A stretch of DNA of 11,166 bases, taken from the NCBI GenBank assembly GCA_002373815.1, contig DFKH01000081.1:1-11166 (forward strand). The letters are read 5' to 3'. Positions 1 to 5,827 of this stretch are shown one piece after another. Position 1 is the stretch's first letter; every line of letters starts with the position of its first letter. This DNA comes from Alphaproteobacteria bacterium UBA3650 (lineage in GTDB: Bacteria; Pseudomonadota; Alphaproteobacteria; CAAHEQ01; UBA3637). The notes under the pieces are model-generated. The model had not been told where the DNA came from. It searched no databases and saw only the letters and a program-made list of their open reading frames with translations. The position numbers were made by a program, and so were the translations under genes.

Positions 1-126
1 ATAACCGGTGTTGACTGACACCATAGTACAGTTTGGCTTGGTTAACTTATAGGGTTGGCAATCTTGTGCATTCACTAAAAAAGTGGTAAACGCCAAAAGC
101 ACTGAAAAAATAATTTTCTTAACCAT
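1..126 (-). CDS. Secreted protein with signal peptide (5' part only)
   Basis: This is the N-terminal 42 codons of a gene that runs off the left edge. The ATG overlaps the nadD stop by eight bases (ATGGTTAA), so it should be translationally coupled and last in the visible transcription unit. The product starts MVKK, followed by a hydrophobic stretch over residues 5-18 and a signal peptidase I-like site, VNA then QDC, after residue 20. A Gln at +1 fits the Bacteroidetes 'Q-rule', in which secreted proteins often begin with Gln that becomes pyroglutamate. There is no lipobox, so a lipoprotein is unlikely. Two Cys (residues 23 and 34) lie in the visible mature part. The protein is probably periplasmic or exported. 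Its function cannot be read from the fragment. Confidence 0.75.
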   Translation of the reverse strand, partial: MVKKIIFSVLLAFTTFLVNAQDCQPYKLTKPNCTMVSVNTGY

Positions 127-661
127 AAATTTTGTTTTCTAAAATGTATTTTAAAGCTTTTTCTGGAACATAAGGATAAACTTCTTTGCCATCCTTAAGC
201 ATTTCTCTTATTTGAGTGGAAGATATTTTTATACCACCCTCTGAGTCAGTCCTATCGACAACTATAACGCCAAAATATGGTTTTATATCATCATCATAGT
301 TTTTCCATAGATGAATTTTATCTGCAACGTCAGTGCCGCAAATAATGTATAACTCATCCTCAGGATATTCTTTTCTAAGGGCTGAAAGTGATTTATAAGA
401 ATAGTAAGGCGGCTCAATTGAAGCCTCTATATTAGAAACATCAACCATTTTGCCGAACCATTCGACTTCTTTCTTAATGATTTCAATTCTATCGTCAAAA
501 GAAGCCGGATGATTCTTTTTCCATGGGTTTTGAAAGCATGGAACGATTACCACCTTATCAACCAAATCATTAGACAATATTTGCCTAATCATGTTAAGAT
601 GGCCTATATGCATGGGGTCGAATGACCCCATCAATAGTCCAATTCTTTTAGTCGTAGTCAT
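119..661 (-). CDS. nadD: Nicotinate-nucleotide adenylyltransferase (NadD family)
   Basis: The 180-residue product should adenylate nicotinate mononucleotide with ATP to give nicotinate adenine dinucleotide in the cytosol. It has the nucleotidyltransferase signature GSFDPMHIGH at residues 12-21, a central YIICGTD segment at 105-111 followed by LWKNY, and the C-terminal ISSTQIR motif at 147-152. Length and motif order match bacterial NadD. A longer reading to 802 is possible, but the extra 47 residues resemble nothing and overlap the upstream gene. The ATG at 661 sits directly before the family's N-terminal strand and overlaps the upstream stop by 14 bases. It is the fifth gene after the promoter near 2170 and feeds into the secreted-protein gene. 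PncA and PncB, which make its substrate, are encoded 5-7 kb upstream in another unit. An NMN-preferring enzyme cannot be excluded. Confidence 0.93.
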   Translation of the reverse strand: MTTTKRIGLLMGSFDPMHIGHLNMIRQILSNDLVDKVVIVPCFQNPWKKNHPASFDDRIEIIKKEVEWFGKMVDVSNIEASIEPPYYSYKSLSALRKEYPEDELYIICGTDVADKIHLWKNYDDDIKPYFGVIVVDRTDSEGGIKISSTQIREMLKDGKEVYPYVPEKALKYILENKIYG

Positions 662-1283
662 CGTACCAATTACCCCAAGCGTCTCTAATGCCATCGTTAT
701 AATATGGCGACATTTCCCTACAGTATCCCGATTGATAAGAAGAGCCATATACCGAGAATGCATTTTTAAGGTTTTCACACTCCTCCATAAGAAGTTTAGC
801 ACACTCTACTGTAACGGTTCTAATTGCATCCTTTTGTACCCAATCTGAATTCACGGCCAATGTAATTAGTGGCCTTGTTTTAGACTTTGTTGTGGTTTTC
901 TTTTCGAACGATAACGATTCATTTTGACGTACATGCCGGAGGCTTTTTGTCGTGTCGTCCCAAGCCAACTTTTTAATGTCGAACAAAAGTTTAATGGCAG
1001 CGTTTATTTCGCTTTCGGTACATTCACGCCAACCATCGTCTTCGTCTGATATGGTCCACTGGCATTCCACACCATCTATTTCGCAATCAAATATAGGCAC
1101 AATATTTTCGTTGCCAAATTCATCCGTTTCGACATAGTAAGGGTCATAGTAGCATAGCAGAGACCTATCATAAGGTTCGCCCTTTTTTTCAGGCAAATAC
1201 ATATTGCCCCCAAATATGGCGAAAACCGCAGGCTGCGTTTTATAGGTAATGAATGTGCCTCGCTTAAAATTCAAACTTTTCAT
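648..1283 (-). CDS. Hypothetical protein, 211 residues
   Basis: I do not recognise this protein. It is soluble, with no signal peptide or membrane segment. The N-terminal half is rich in aromatic and acidic residues (YYDPYY at 45-50, DEDDGW at 80-85). A basic, Thr/Lys-rich linker lies near 128-137. The C-terminus is crowded with Tyr, Trp and Asp (PYYNDG at 193-198, then a GNWYDDYD end). The start codon overlaps the stop of the preceding gene as TAATG, and the 3' end overlaps nadD by 14 bases, so it belongs to the same transcript as nadD. The two Cys at 67 and 74 are not an obvious metal site. The gene is well supported by its length and junctions; no function is proposed. Confidence 0.85.
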   Translation of the reverse strand: MKSLNFKRGTFITYKTQPAVFAIFGGNMYLPEKKGEPYDRSLLCYYDPYYVETDEFGNENIVPIFDCEIDGVECQWTISDEDDGWRECTESEINAAIKLLFDIKKLAWDDTTKSLRHVRQNESLSFEKKTTTKSKTRPLITLAVNSDWVQKDAIRTVTVECAKLLMEECENLKNAFSVYGSSYQSGYCREMSPYYNDGIRDAWGNWYDDYD

Positions 1284-1645
1284 TATTTTTTTGACGTTTC
1301 TTCTGTTTTTTTAATGTTTTCATCATAAAGCCCCAATATGACATCATAAAGGCCGTCATAGAACTTTCTGATTGTTACAGCATCATATTCTTTTTTTACT
1401 TCTTTAAGAACTGCTGCTGCTTCGATTTCGATGAATTTAACCATGTAAGGGGATGGCTTTTTACCTGTACACCATTCGTCAACCCACTTTAGAACGCCAC
1501 TAACATAGCCAAGATATTCAGCAAATGCCAAAAACAATGGTGCTGAAATGTTATACTTGTCATTGTTAATGAGACTTTTAAGGTCGCCCTCATAATGGGC
1601 ATCTGTTAACGCTAAAGCGGTGCTTGTTGTATTTTGATTTTCCAT
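1283..1645 (-). CDS. Hypothetical protein, 120 residues
   Basis: I do not recognise this protein. The composition suggests a mainly helical soluble protein: after a polar N-terminus (residues 1-20) come hydrophobic segments at 36-53 (PLFLAFAEYLGYVSGVLK) and 68-105 with alternating charged and Leu/Val/Tyr positions, ending in a Lys/Glu-rich tail. The first hydrophobic segment is too polar to be a convincing membrane helix. The gene lies 2 bases after the stop of the 44-residue gene and ends as TAATG on the next start, so it is an internal gene of the unit read from the promoter near 2170. Confidence 0.85.
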   Translation of the reverse strand: MENQNTTSTALALTDAHYEGDLKSLINNDKYNISAPLFLAFAEYLGYVSGVLKWVDEWCTGKKPSPYMVKFIEIEAAAVLKEVKKEYDAVTIRKFYDGLYDVILGLYDENIKKTEETSKK

Positions 1646-1647
1646 AT

Positions 1648-1782
1648 TTAATAAAAATTTTCATGAAACATTTCTTTTTCAACCTTTTTTTTGGTTTTGT
1701 TTTCGTCCCTATCAAAAATAGTATAGGGGAAAATCACATTTGTTCTGCTTGCTTGAAGCCTTTCGTCTTTTAATGCGCTCAT
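1648..1782 (-). CDS. Small hypothetical protein, 44 residues
   Basis: This short gene fills what would otherwise be a gap of more than 130 bases in a tightly packed operon. Its ATG overlaps the preceding stop as ATGA, and its TAA is 2 bases before the next ATG, which is the same spacing style as its neighbours. The product begins MSALKDERLQ, has a short hydrophobic stretch (VIFPYTIF, residues 16-23) and then a Lys/Glu-rich tail. I recognise no domain. The support is positional rather than from homology. Confidence 0.7.
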   Translation of the reverse strand: MSALKDERLQASRTNVIFPYTIFDRDENKTKKKVEKEMFHENFY

Positions 1783-2129
1783 TCTATTTTCGCGGTTTTA
1801 TTTAAAAATTTCACGACATTGTTATATTCTATATTTTCTTCTTTCTTTATACGGTTGATATATTTGTCATATATCATTGCTTGCCTTTTTGCTTCACGTT
1901 TTTTTTTATTGTCGCTAATGTCATAGCCAAAAAAACTGGCTACATTAGTTTTAACCGAGTCAAATGTGTTCGTTTCGTCATATGACGTTTTACTATTTGC
2001 GTAAATTTGGCACAACAATTCAAAAACGGAATATGCAAATAAAATAAATGGCCATGTCGGGTCTACAAGAGGGTCACTAAGATAGCATAGTGACATTAAA
2101 ACCATTATTATAGTTATTAAAGTTCTCAT
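1779..2129 (-). CDS. Small inner-membrane protein, two predicted membrane segments
   Basis: This 116-residue protein has two hydrophobic segments, at about residues 3-17 (LITIIMVLMSLCYLS) and 26-44 (WPFILFAYSVFELLCQIYA). A soluble tail follows with a basic patch (KKKREAKRQ, 75-83) and a helical, charged C-terminus. The positive tail suggests that the C-terminus is cytoplasmic. It is the first gene after the promoter at 2158-2189 and overlaps the next gene by four bases (ATGA). Immediately before its ATG, a three-codon ATG-AAG-AAA-TAA reads into the start as TAATG. I do not recognise the family. The first segment could also be an uncleaved signal anchor. Confidence 0.82.
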   Translation of the reverse strand: MRTLITIIMVLMSLCYLSDPLVDPTWPFILFAYSVFELLCQIYANSKTSYDETNTFDSVKTNVASFFGYDISDNKKKREAKRQAMIYDKYINRIKKEENIEYNNVVKFLNKTAKIE

Positions 2130-2157
2130 TATTTCTTCATCGTACTATGTTTTTTGG

Positions 2158-2189
2158 CAAATATACAAAAAAATAAGTTATCTAATAAA
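2158..2189 (-). promoter_or_regulatory. Bacteroidetes-type promoter for the nadD unit
   Basis: On the minus strand, TATATTTG (2158-2165) matches the Bacteroidetes -7 box TAnnTTTG. A 20-base spacer precedes it, with TTTA (2186-2189) in the -33 position, one mismatch from TTTG. It lies 28 bases before the ATG at 2129 and is followed by an A-rich leader. It is the first of four copies in the window with the same spacing. Confidence 0.75.
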
Positions 2190-2235
2190 AAATAAATCGT
2201 TAAAAAACATTAAATTTAAATAATTTTAATGCCAT

Positions 2236-2268
2236 AAAAAAAACGTGGAAACATAAGTACCACGTTTT
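2236..2268 (-). terminator. Intrinsic terminator after the three-paralogue unit
   Basis: Nine-base arms at 2240-2248 and 2260-2268 (minus-strand arm AAAACGTGG) enclose an 11-base loop and are followed on the minus strand by a T-run (2243 down to 2236). The hairpin begins inside the stop codon of the 102-residue gene. It separates that operon from the promoter near 2170. Confidence 0.85.
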
Positions 2269-2575
2269 AGAATGGAAGAAAACAATTTTTTATACGCGCC
2301 GGTATATTATTGTATTTTATAAGGAACTTAATTATAAAGGTGGTTTTATAATGATAATCTACATAAGGTTTTTTTTCTCCTTCTGTCAGCGTCATACACT
2401 TTATAGTGCCGTTTTTCTTTTCCAATACATATATGTCTCTCCTTTTGTGGTAATAAAATGGGGGTATATGATAATATTCCCCCACCTTAATGTCATCAAA
2501 ATTTGTTATCGGCTTCATTTCTCTAACCTTACTGCAAATTTCAGCATAAGGTTTTTTAGGGCGTATTTGTTCCAT
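2267..2575 (-). CDS. Small protein with shared 'DIKxGExYHxPP' domain (copy 3)
   Basis: This 102-residue protein of unknown function is the third and last of three consecutive genes sharing one domain. Residues 26-86 carry FDDIKVGEYYHIPP, then R-x-D about ten residues on, two short strands (DIYVLEKKN, TIKCMTL), a YKT motif at 76-78 and a hydrophobic end FIIKFLI. The same order is found in the two preceding proteins. The start overlaps the previous gene by 20 bases, and the stop lies in the terminator stem. The fold is probably a small beta domain; binding partners are unknown. A basic N-terminus (RPKKPY) and a short C-terminal extension are unique to this copy. Confidence 0.82.
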   Translation of the reverse strand: MEQIRPKKPYAEICSKVREMKPITNFDDIKVGEYYHIPPFYYHKRRDIYVLEKKNGTIKCMTLTEGEKKPYVDYHYKTTFIIKFLIKYNNIPARIKNCFLPF

Positions 2576-2831
2576 GCTTTATTTTTACAATGAAGTTAGT
2601 TAAAATGTCTGTTTTATAAATGGTTTCAATGGTAGAGCAACCGTTTTTCTTAACCCTGATAAGATTATCTTTCTTTTCAATTAAATTGAAATCAAATCTA
2701 TCTAAGACTAATAACGGTGGAACATGATATGTTTCGCCCTCTTTTAGGTCATCCCATTTGGAAACCTTAAAAATGCTTTTTAATTTAAAGAAATTAACGA
2801 TTTTATCACGTTGCTCTTTAGTGATGGCCAT
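2556..2831 (-). CDS. Small protein with shared 'DLKEGExYHxPP' domain (copy 2)
   Basis: This 91-residue protein of unknown function has a short charged helical N-terminus (residues 1-20), then the shared domain at 26-82: WDDLKEGETYHVPP, RFDF at 45-48, a strand LIEKKDNLIRV, YKTD at 72-75 and NFIVKI. It is the most compact of the three copies and may be close to the minimal domain. It overlaps the upstream gene by 14 bases and the downstream gene by 20, so all three copies should be made together from the promoter at 3986-4017. Confidence 0.82.
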   Translation of the reverse strand: MAITKEQRDKIVNFFKLKSIFKVSKWDDLKEGETYHVPPLLVLDRFDFNLIEKKDNLIRVKKNGCSTIETIYKTDILTNFIVKIKHGTNTP

Positions 2832-3366
2832 GATTGCTACTTTTCAATAAAGACATGAACTTATAAGATTCATCGGTTTTGTAAAGCCACACCAACCTAT
2901 CTTCATCAATAACGCGGGCTTTCAATGAGCCCGGATATAATGCTTCAATTTCAATATCCATTCTACCGTGAAATGGGGATGGCGGGCAGTGATAGCGTTC
3001 ACCCTCTTTTAGGTCTGTCCAAGCAATTTTTCCGGCTATTTCTCTCCATCGTTTTTCGGCCTCATATTTAAGTCTGGACGCCTCCCATCTTTTTTGCTGT
3101 TCTTCATCTAACATTGAGGTTTTTTGCGTTTTCTTTTTGGGACACCAAAAAGGTATTTCTACTTTTTCATTTTCAAACACCTTAAGCCTAATAACCCTCT
3201 TATCAGTTGAATATACGCACTTAAAATTTTTTGTGTGTATATTCTCCTGAACCTCTTTTGAACAATAAGGGCAATCGTTGCAATATTCTTTATTATTCAT
3301 TTTACTCCTGATAGGTATGATTATTGCAGTTGATGGATTTTTATCTACTTTGGATATTACTGACAT
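2818..3366 (-). CDS. Cys-cluster (probable zinc) protein fused to 'DLKEGExYHxPP' domain (copy 1)
   Basis: This 182-residue protein is in three parts. Residues 29-75 hold C29-x2-C32-x2-C35, C50 and C75 in a 'PFWCP' context, a pattern suited to binding a metal such as zinc. Residues 84-114 are a charged, probably helical linker rich in Glu, Arg, Lys and Trp. Residues 116-173 are the domain shared with the next two genes: WTDLKEGERYHCPP, RMDIEI, YKTD at 162-165. The start lies 12 bases after the preceding stop. An internal ATG at 3300 has an AGGAG four bases upstream and would still include the whole Cys cluster, so the true start is uncertain. The function is unknown; the Cys-rich part might bind nucleic acid or protein. 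Confidence 0.83.
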   Translation of the reverse strand: MSVISKVDKNPSTAIIIPIRSKMNNKEYCNDCPYCSKEVQENIHTKNFKCVYSTDKRVIRLKVFENEKVEIPFWCPKKKTQKTSMLDEEQQKRWEASRLKYEAEKRWREIAGKIAWTDLKEGERYHCPPSPFHGRMDIEIEALYPGSLKARVIDEDRLVWLYKTDESYKFMSLLKSSNHGHH

Positions 3367-3378
3367 GTTTTTGCCTAT

Positions 3379-3963
3379 TTAAAATTCGGGTCGTTTCATT
3401 CTTTTTAAAGTGCTGATAATGTCATCAGCATAAGGCGCATTTCCCCAATCAGGCAAATCCATATCGTCTACGATGTCGGGAGATTTACCCAACACGATGC
3501 CTACATCGTTATTTTTTTCAGTGACATCTATCGCTTTTGGCTCATCTGAAACTGGCTCTTCAATGGATTCTATTTCTTCGCCAAACAAGATAAAGTTTGC
3601 CATATCAAATGTTTCCTGCCCTATTTTCGACATTTCATCCATTGAAAGAATGTGCTCTACGGTAAAATGAAGCAAATGATTAATGTCTGCGGTAATTCTA
3701 TCGTACTTATCCATCGTAGAAACGTTATCCGAGAGGCCAACTGAAACCGTCAGTTCAGTAAGTTTATTTGCCACGTCGTTTAGGTCATGACACTGTATAA
3801 ATGGACCGCTTTTTTTCCTCCAAATTTTGTCAGAGCCGTTTTTAGAGGGCAGCATTTGCCTTAATGCGAAATACATTCTGCGTCGTTTGAGGATTGCCCA
3901 AAATATTTTAGTTACAACAACCTCAATTTCAAGATTAATGTCAGTTTGCTTATTTTTTTTCAT
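3379..3963 (-). CDS. Hypothetical protein, 194 residues
   Basis: This is an unrecognised soluble protein. The N-terminus is basic and probably helical (MKKNKQ start; FWAILKRRRMYFALRQM at 21-37). The middle is helical, and the segment from about 128 to 185 is strongly acidic. It ends with a short basic tail. An open reading continues upstream to 4026, but that stretch runs through the terminator hairpin and the promoter of this very unit. The ATG at 3963, 22 bases after the -7 box and preceded by an A-rich leader, is therefore the credible start. It is first in the unit that carries the three shared-domain genes, and its stop is 12 bases from the next ATG. Confidence 0.82.
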   Translation of the reverse strand: MKKNKQTDINLEIEVVVTKIFWAILKRRRMYFALRQMLPSKNGSDKIWRKKSGPFIQCHDLNDVANKLTELTVSVGLSDNVSTMDKYDRITADINHLLHFTVEHILSMDEMSKIGQETFDMANFILFGEEIESIEEPVSDEPKAIDVTEKNNDVGIVLGKSPDIVDDMDLPDWGNAPYADDIISTLKRMKRPEF

Positions 3964-3985
3964 TACTTCAAATATTTTGTTTTGG

Positions 3986-4017
3986 CAAATATACAAAAAA
4001 ATGGGCGAAAAAAGAAA
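3986..4017 (-). promoter_or_regulatory. Bacteroidetes-type promoter embedded in a terminator
   Basis: TATATTTG on the minus strand (3986-3993) is preceded by a 20-base spacer and TTTC (4014-4017) at the -33 position, one mismatch from TTTG. The -33 box lies in the loop of the terminator hairpin of the preceding gene, and the spacer contains one hairpin arm and the T-run. It drives the 194-residue gene, whose ATG is 22 bases downstream. Confidence 0.75.
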
Positions 4018-4028
4018 TCTGCCCATTT
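3995..4028 (-). terminator. Intrinsic terminator after the phosphoesterase gene
   Basis: The 8-base arms AAATGGGC (minus strand, 4028-4021) and GCCCATTT (4006-3999) enclose a 14-base loop and are followed by a run of seven Ts (4001-3995). It starts 9 bases after the phosphoesterase stop. Its loop and T-run double as the -33 region and spacer of the next promoter. Confidence 0.87.
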
Positions 4029-4036
4029 AATTTTTG

Positions 4037-4735
4037 TTAAATTTCTAAATATAATGGCTTATACACCATTTCGTATTTTTCATCCACTAAAGATACGTTA
4101 TATACAGAAGTCTTTTCCAATAGTTCTTTTTCTCTATTTGTGGTGTGTAAATGGCCATGTAGTAAAATCTTTGGCTGCTTTATCGCCACAGCATTGGCTA
4201 ACGGTTTTGAGCCAATATGTTCTTTCTTATTCCACCAAACATCTTGAAGGCACACGTCACTTACGCCATAAGGGGCATCATGAGCGAGCAACACATCTAA
4301 ATTATCAGGTATTTTTTCAAAATGATAAGAAAGGGTGTCATCTGTTTCAGGCATAAATGCCCAGTCACCAAATTTATGACACCAAGGGGTCCCGTAAAAA
4401 GTGTATACCTTACCGCTATCTTCATCGATGTATTCATATGATTCATCTTGAAGATATGTAATTCTAACATTTTTTGGAAATTTAAGGCATTCATTTTTAG
4501 CGTTGTCTGAATGCCTACTTAACCAAAAATCATGATTGCCGCCAATTAATAAGATTTCTTTAACAGGTTGTTTATCACACCATAATAGAAACTCTTTAGC
4601 AAACCATTTTTCGCAAGGTTTACTATAGTTCTGAATTTCTAAAGGAAATATATCCCCACATATACAAAGAACATCGCACGGCTCAATGGAAAAATCCAAA
4701 TTGCCGTGCATGTCTGAAATGCCGCATATCCTCAT
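4037..4735 (-). CDS. Calcineurin-type metallophosphoesterase (MPPED-like)
   Basis: This 232-residue cytosolic phosphoesterase has the full set of dinuclear metal motifs in order: SDMHG at 7-11, GDI at 27-29, GNHDFW at 66-71, LLAHDAP at 149-155 and HGHLH at 193-197. The motif context, in particular the GTPW at 115-118 and the final GHLH with its surroundings, recalls the MPPED1/2 and related class III cyclic-nucleotide phosphodiesterase group more than DNA-repair nucleases. Specificity cannot be read with certainty; other substrates, including phosphoproteins or nucleotides, are possible. Its ATG overlaps the stop of the Hsp20-like gene as ATGA, so the two should be co-translated from the promoter at 5273-5304. 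A terminator follows. Confidence 0.9.
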   Translation of the reverse strand: MRICGISDMHGNLDFSIEPCDVLCICGDIFPLEIQNYSKPCEKWFAKEFLLWCDKQPVKEILLIGGNHDFWLSRHSDNAKNECLKFPKNVRITYLQDESYEYIDEDSGKVYTFYGTPWCHKFGDWAFMPETDDTLSYHFEKIPDNLDVLLAHDAPYGVSDVCLQDVWWNKKEHIGSKPLANAVAIKQPKILLHGHLHTTNREKELLEKTSVYNVSLVDEKYEMVYKPLYLEI

Positions 4736-5256
4736 TTCTTTGGAGCAAAACGACCTTTGCTATCTCTAACGTAGGTCTTTTTAACGTTATTATGCTTCTT
4801 TGACTTAAAGATGCCCCTACAAGCATTTTTAGCCCTGTTGACTGCTTCAACGGCCTTGTCGTTGTTATCCTTATCCTTTGGGATAGTAACAACGAACATA
4901 CCATTCTTACGGTCAATGACACCTTGAGCATTTTCAATGACACAACCATTAGGGATGGTTACTGTAGTTTCAGACGACTTTCTGCCATCATTAGACTTAA
5001 CGCTAATTGTTAGCGTGTCATCATTAATTTCCCACTTTACGGTTTCGTTGGCTTCGTCGAATGGAACAGATGCGGTGAAGTCAGTAATGGACTCTTTAAA
5101 ATCCTTAAAGGCTTCGTTAATTTCATCACGTAAGTTTTTTCCACGCTCAACCATATCATCAAGCATGGTGTCAAAGTCAAAATCGTTTAAAAACGATAGT
5201 GTCCTGTCTTTACCATCGTCAAAGATACGGGACAGTGCATTTACAAATTTATCCAT
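4732..5256 (-). CDS. Hsp20/alpha-crystallin-like protein
   Basis: The 174-residue product has a charged, probably helical N-terminal region (1-60), then a beta-rich segment (about 66-127): VKWEINDDTLTISV, TTVTIP at 97-102 and a KNGMFVVTIPK ending at 117-127. The last part resembles the I-x-A...NGVLxVTVPK signature of small heat-shock proteins. A basic tail ends in RDSKGRF (164-170), an ending I have seen in phage proteins. The usual C-terminal IxI anchor is not apparent, so the match is to the fold rather than proof of chaperone activity. A TTG start at 5283 is possible but lies across the -7 box. The ATG at 5256 is 16 bases after that box in an A-rich leader and is preferred. It overlaps the phosphoesterase gene by four bases. 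Confidence 0.8.
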   Translation of the reverse strand: MDKFVNALSRIFDDGKDRTLSFLNDFDFDTMLDDMVERGKNLRDEINEAFKDFKESITDFTASVPFDEANETVKWEINDDTLTISVKSNDGRKSSETTVTIPNGCVIENAQGVIDRKNGMFVVTIPKDKDNNDKAVEAVNRAKNACRGIFKSKKHNNVKKTYVRDSKGRFAPKK

Positions 5257-5272
5257 TTTTATTAGTTTTTTG

Positions 5273-5304
5273 CAAATATACAAAAATTATTTCAAGAAAA
5301 CAAA
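5273..5304 (-). promoter_or_regulatory. Bacteroidetes-type promoter for the Hsp20-like/phosphoesterase pair
   Basis: Both boxes match exactly on the minus strand: TTTG (5304-5301), a 20-base spacer and TATATTTG (5280-5273). The -33 box lies within the last codons of the preceding gene, and no terminator separates the two, so this pair may also be reached by read-through from the pncA-pncB unit. The leader to the ATG would be only about 10 bases. Confidence 0.8.
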
Positions 5305-5825
5305 TTTTTTAAGAAATATTTTAAATCTTTTTTTTCTTCGCCTAAGATGTTGTACTTTATAAACTTCTTAAGGCCAAATTTATTGGCATATTGCCAAAAA
5401 TAATTCACGCCCTTTTTAGCCGAAGCCTTAATGAAATAATTGTTCTTGAGTCTGTAATCGACGACTGATGATTGCGCTAATAGATTAGCATCATTTAACG
5501 CATGTGCAGCGTAAATAATGTTAGATTTTACCGTAAAACCAACGAGTTTAAAAATCTCGGAATTATTCAAATCAAAATTGATGATAAAAAACTGCCTACC
5601 ATTTGCCTGCTCTCCCGCATATCTATTCCAAAAAGTTACAGAATCTGCGATGCACCAATTTGCGCAATTGTGGAACAATTTATGGCAATCAGAAAAACTT
5701 TTTACCTGTATTATTGCACACGCACCATAGCCATTATTGCCTTCATAGACGATTCTTGTGGATGGGCAATTATCGTCAACGTAGCGTTCAAAAGCATTCA
5801 AATCATTAAAAACTTCTATGTTCAT
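5292..5825 (-). CDS. Hypothetical protein with conserved-looking WCIA...FFII core, 177 residues
   Basis: The gene starts 2 bases after the pncB stop and is the last gene of the methylase-pncA-pncB unit. The product is soluble. Its core (about residues 54-115) reads CANWCIADSVTFWNRY, then RQFFIINFD at 77-85, KLVGFTVKS at 93-101 and AAHALND at 106-112. The remainder is a Lys/Phe-rich, probably helical C-terminus (130-177). The Trp-Cys, the FWxRY and the AAHxxND spacing look like a real domain; similar arrangements occur in uncharacterised proteins of large phages, but I cannot name a family. Position makes it a candidate partner of the NAD salvage enzymes. The last codons contain the -33 box of the next promoter. 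Confidence 0.85.
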   Translation of the reverse strand: MNIEVFNDLNAFERYVDDNCPSTRIVYEGNNGYGACAIIQVKSFSDCHKLFHNCANWCIADSVTFWNRYAGEQANGRQFFIINFDLNNSEIFKLVGFTVKSNIIYAAHALNDANLLAQSSVVDYRLKNNYFIKASAKKGVNYFWQYANKFGLKKFIKYNILGEEKKDLKYFLKNLFS

Positions 5826-5827
5826 AA

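Noticed and set aside
662..802. N-terminal extension of nadD
   Set aside because: The extra 47 residues overlap the upstream coding gene for their whole length and precede the family's normal first strand; the ATG at 661 fits.
3964..4026. N-terminal extension of the 194-residue protein
   Set aside because: It would be encoded by the terminator hairpin and the -7 box of its own promoter, upstream of the expected transcript start.
3946..4356. Plus-strand open frame of 136 codons
   Set aside because: It crosses a promoter and terminator and lies opposite the phosphoesterase with its complete motifs; the composition is shadow-like.
5257..5283. TTG start for the Hsp20-like protein
   Set aside because: The codon lies immediately upstream of the -7 box, before the expected transcript start.
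4937..5362. Plus-strand open frame of 141 codons
   Set aside because: It lies antisense to the Hsp20-like gene and its promoter, is rich in Ser/Leu as expected of a shadow, and has no promoter or coupling of its own.
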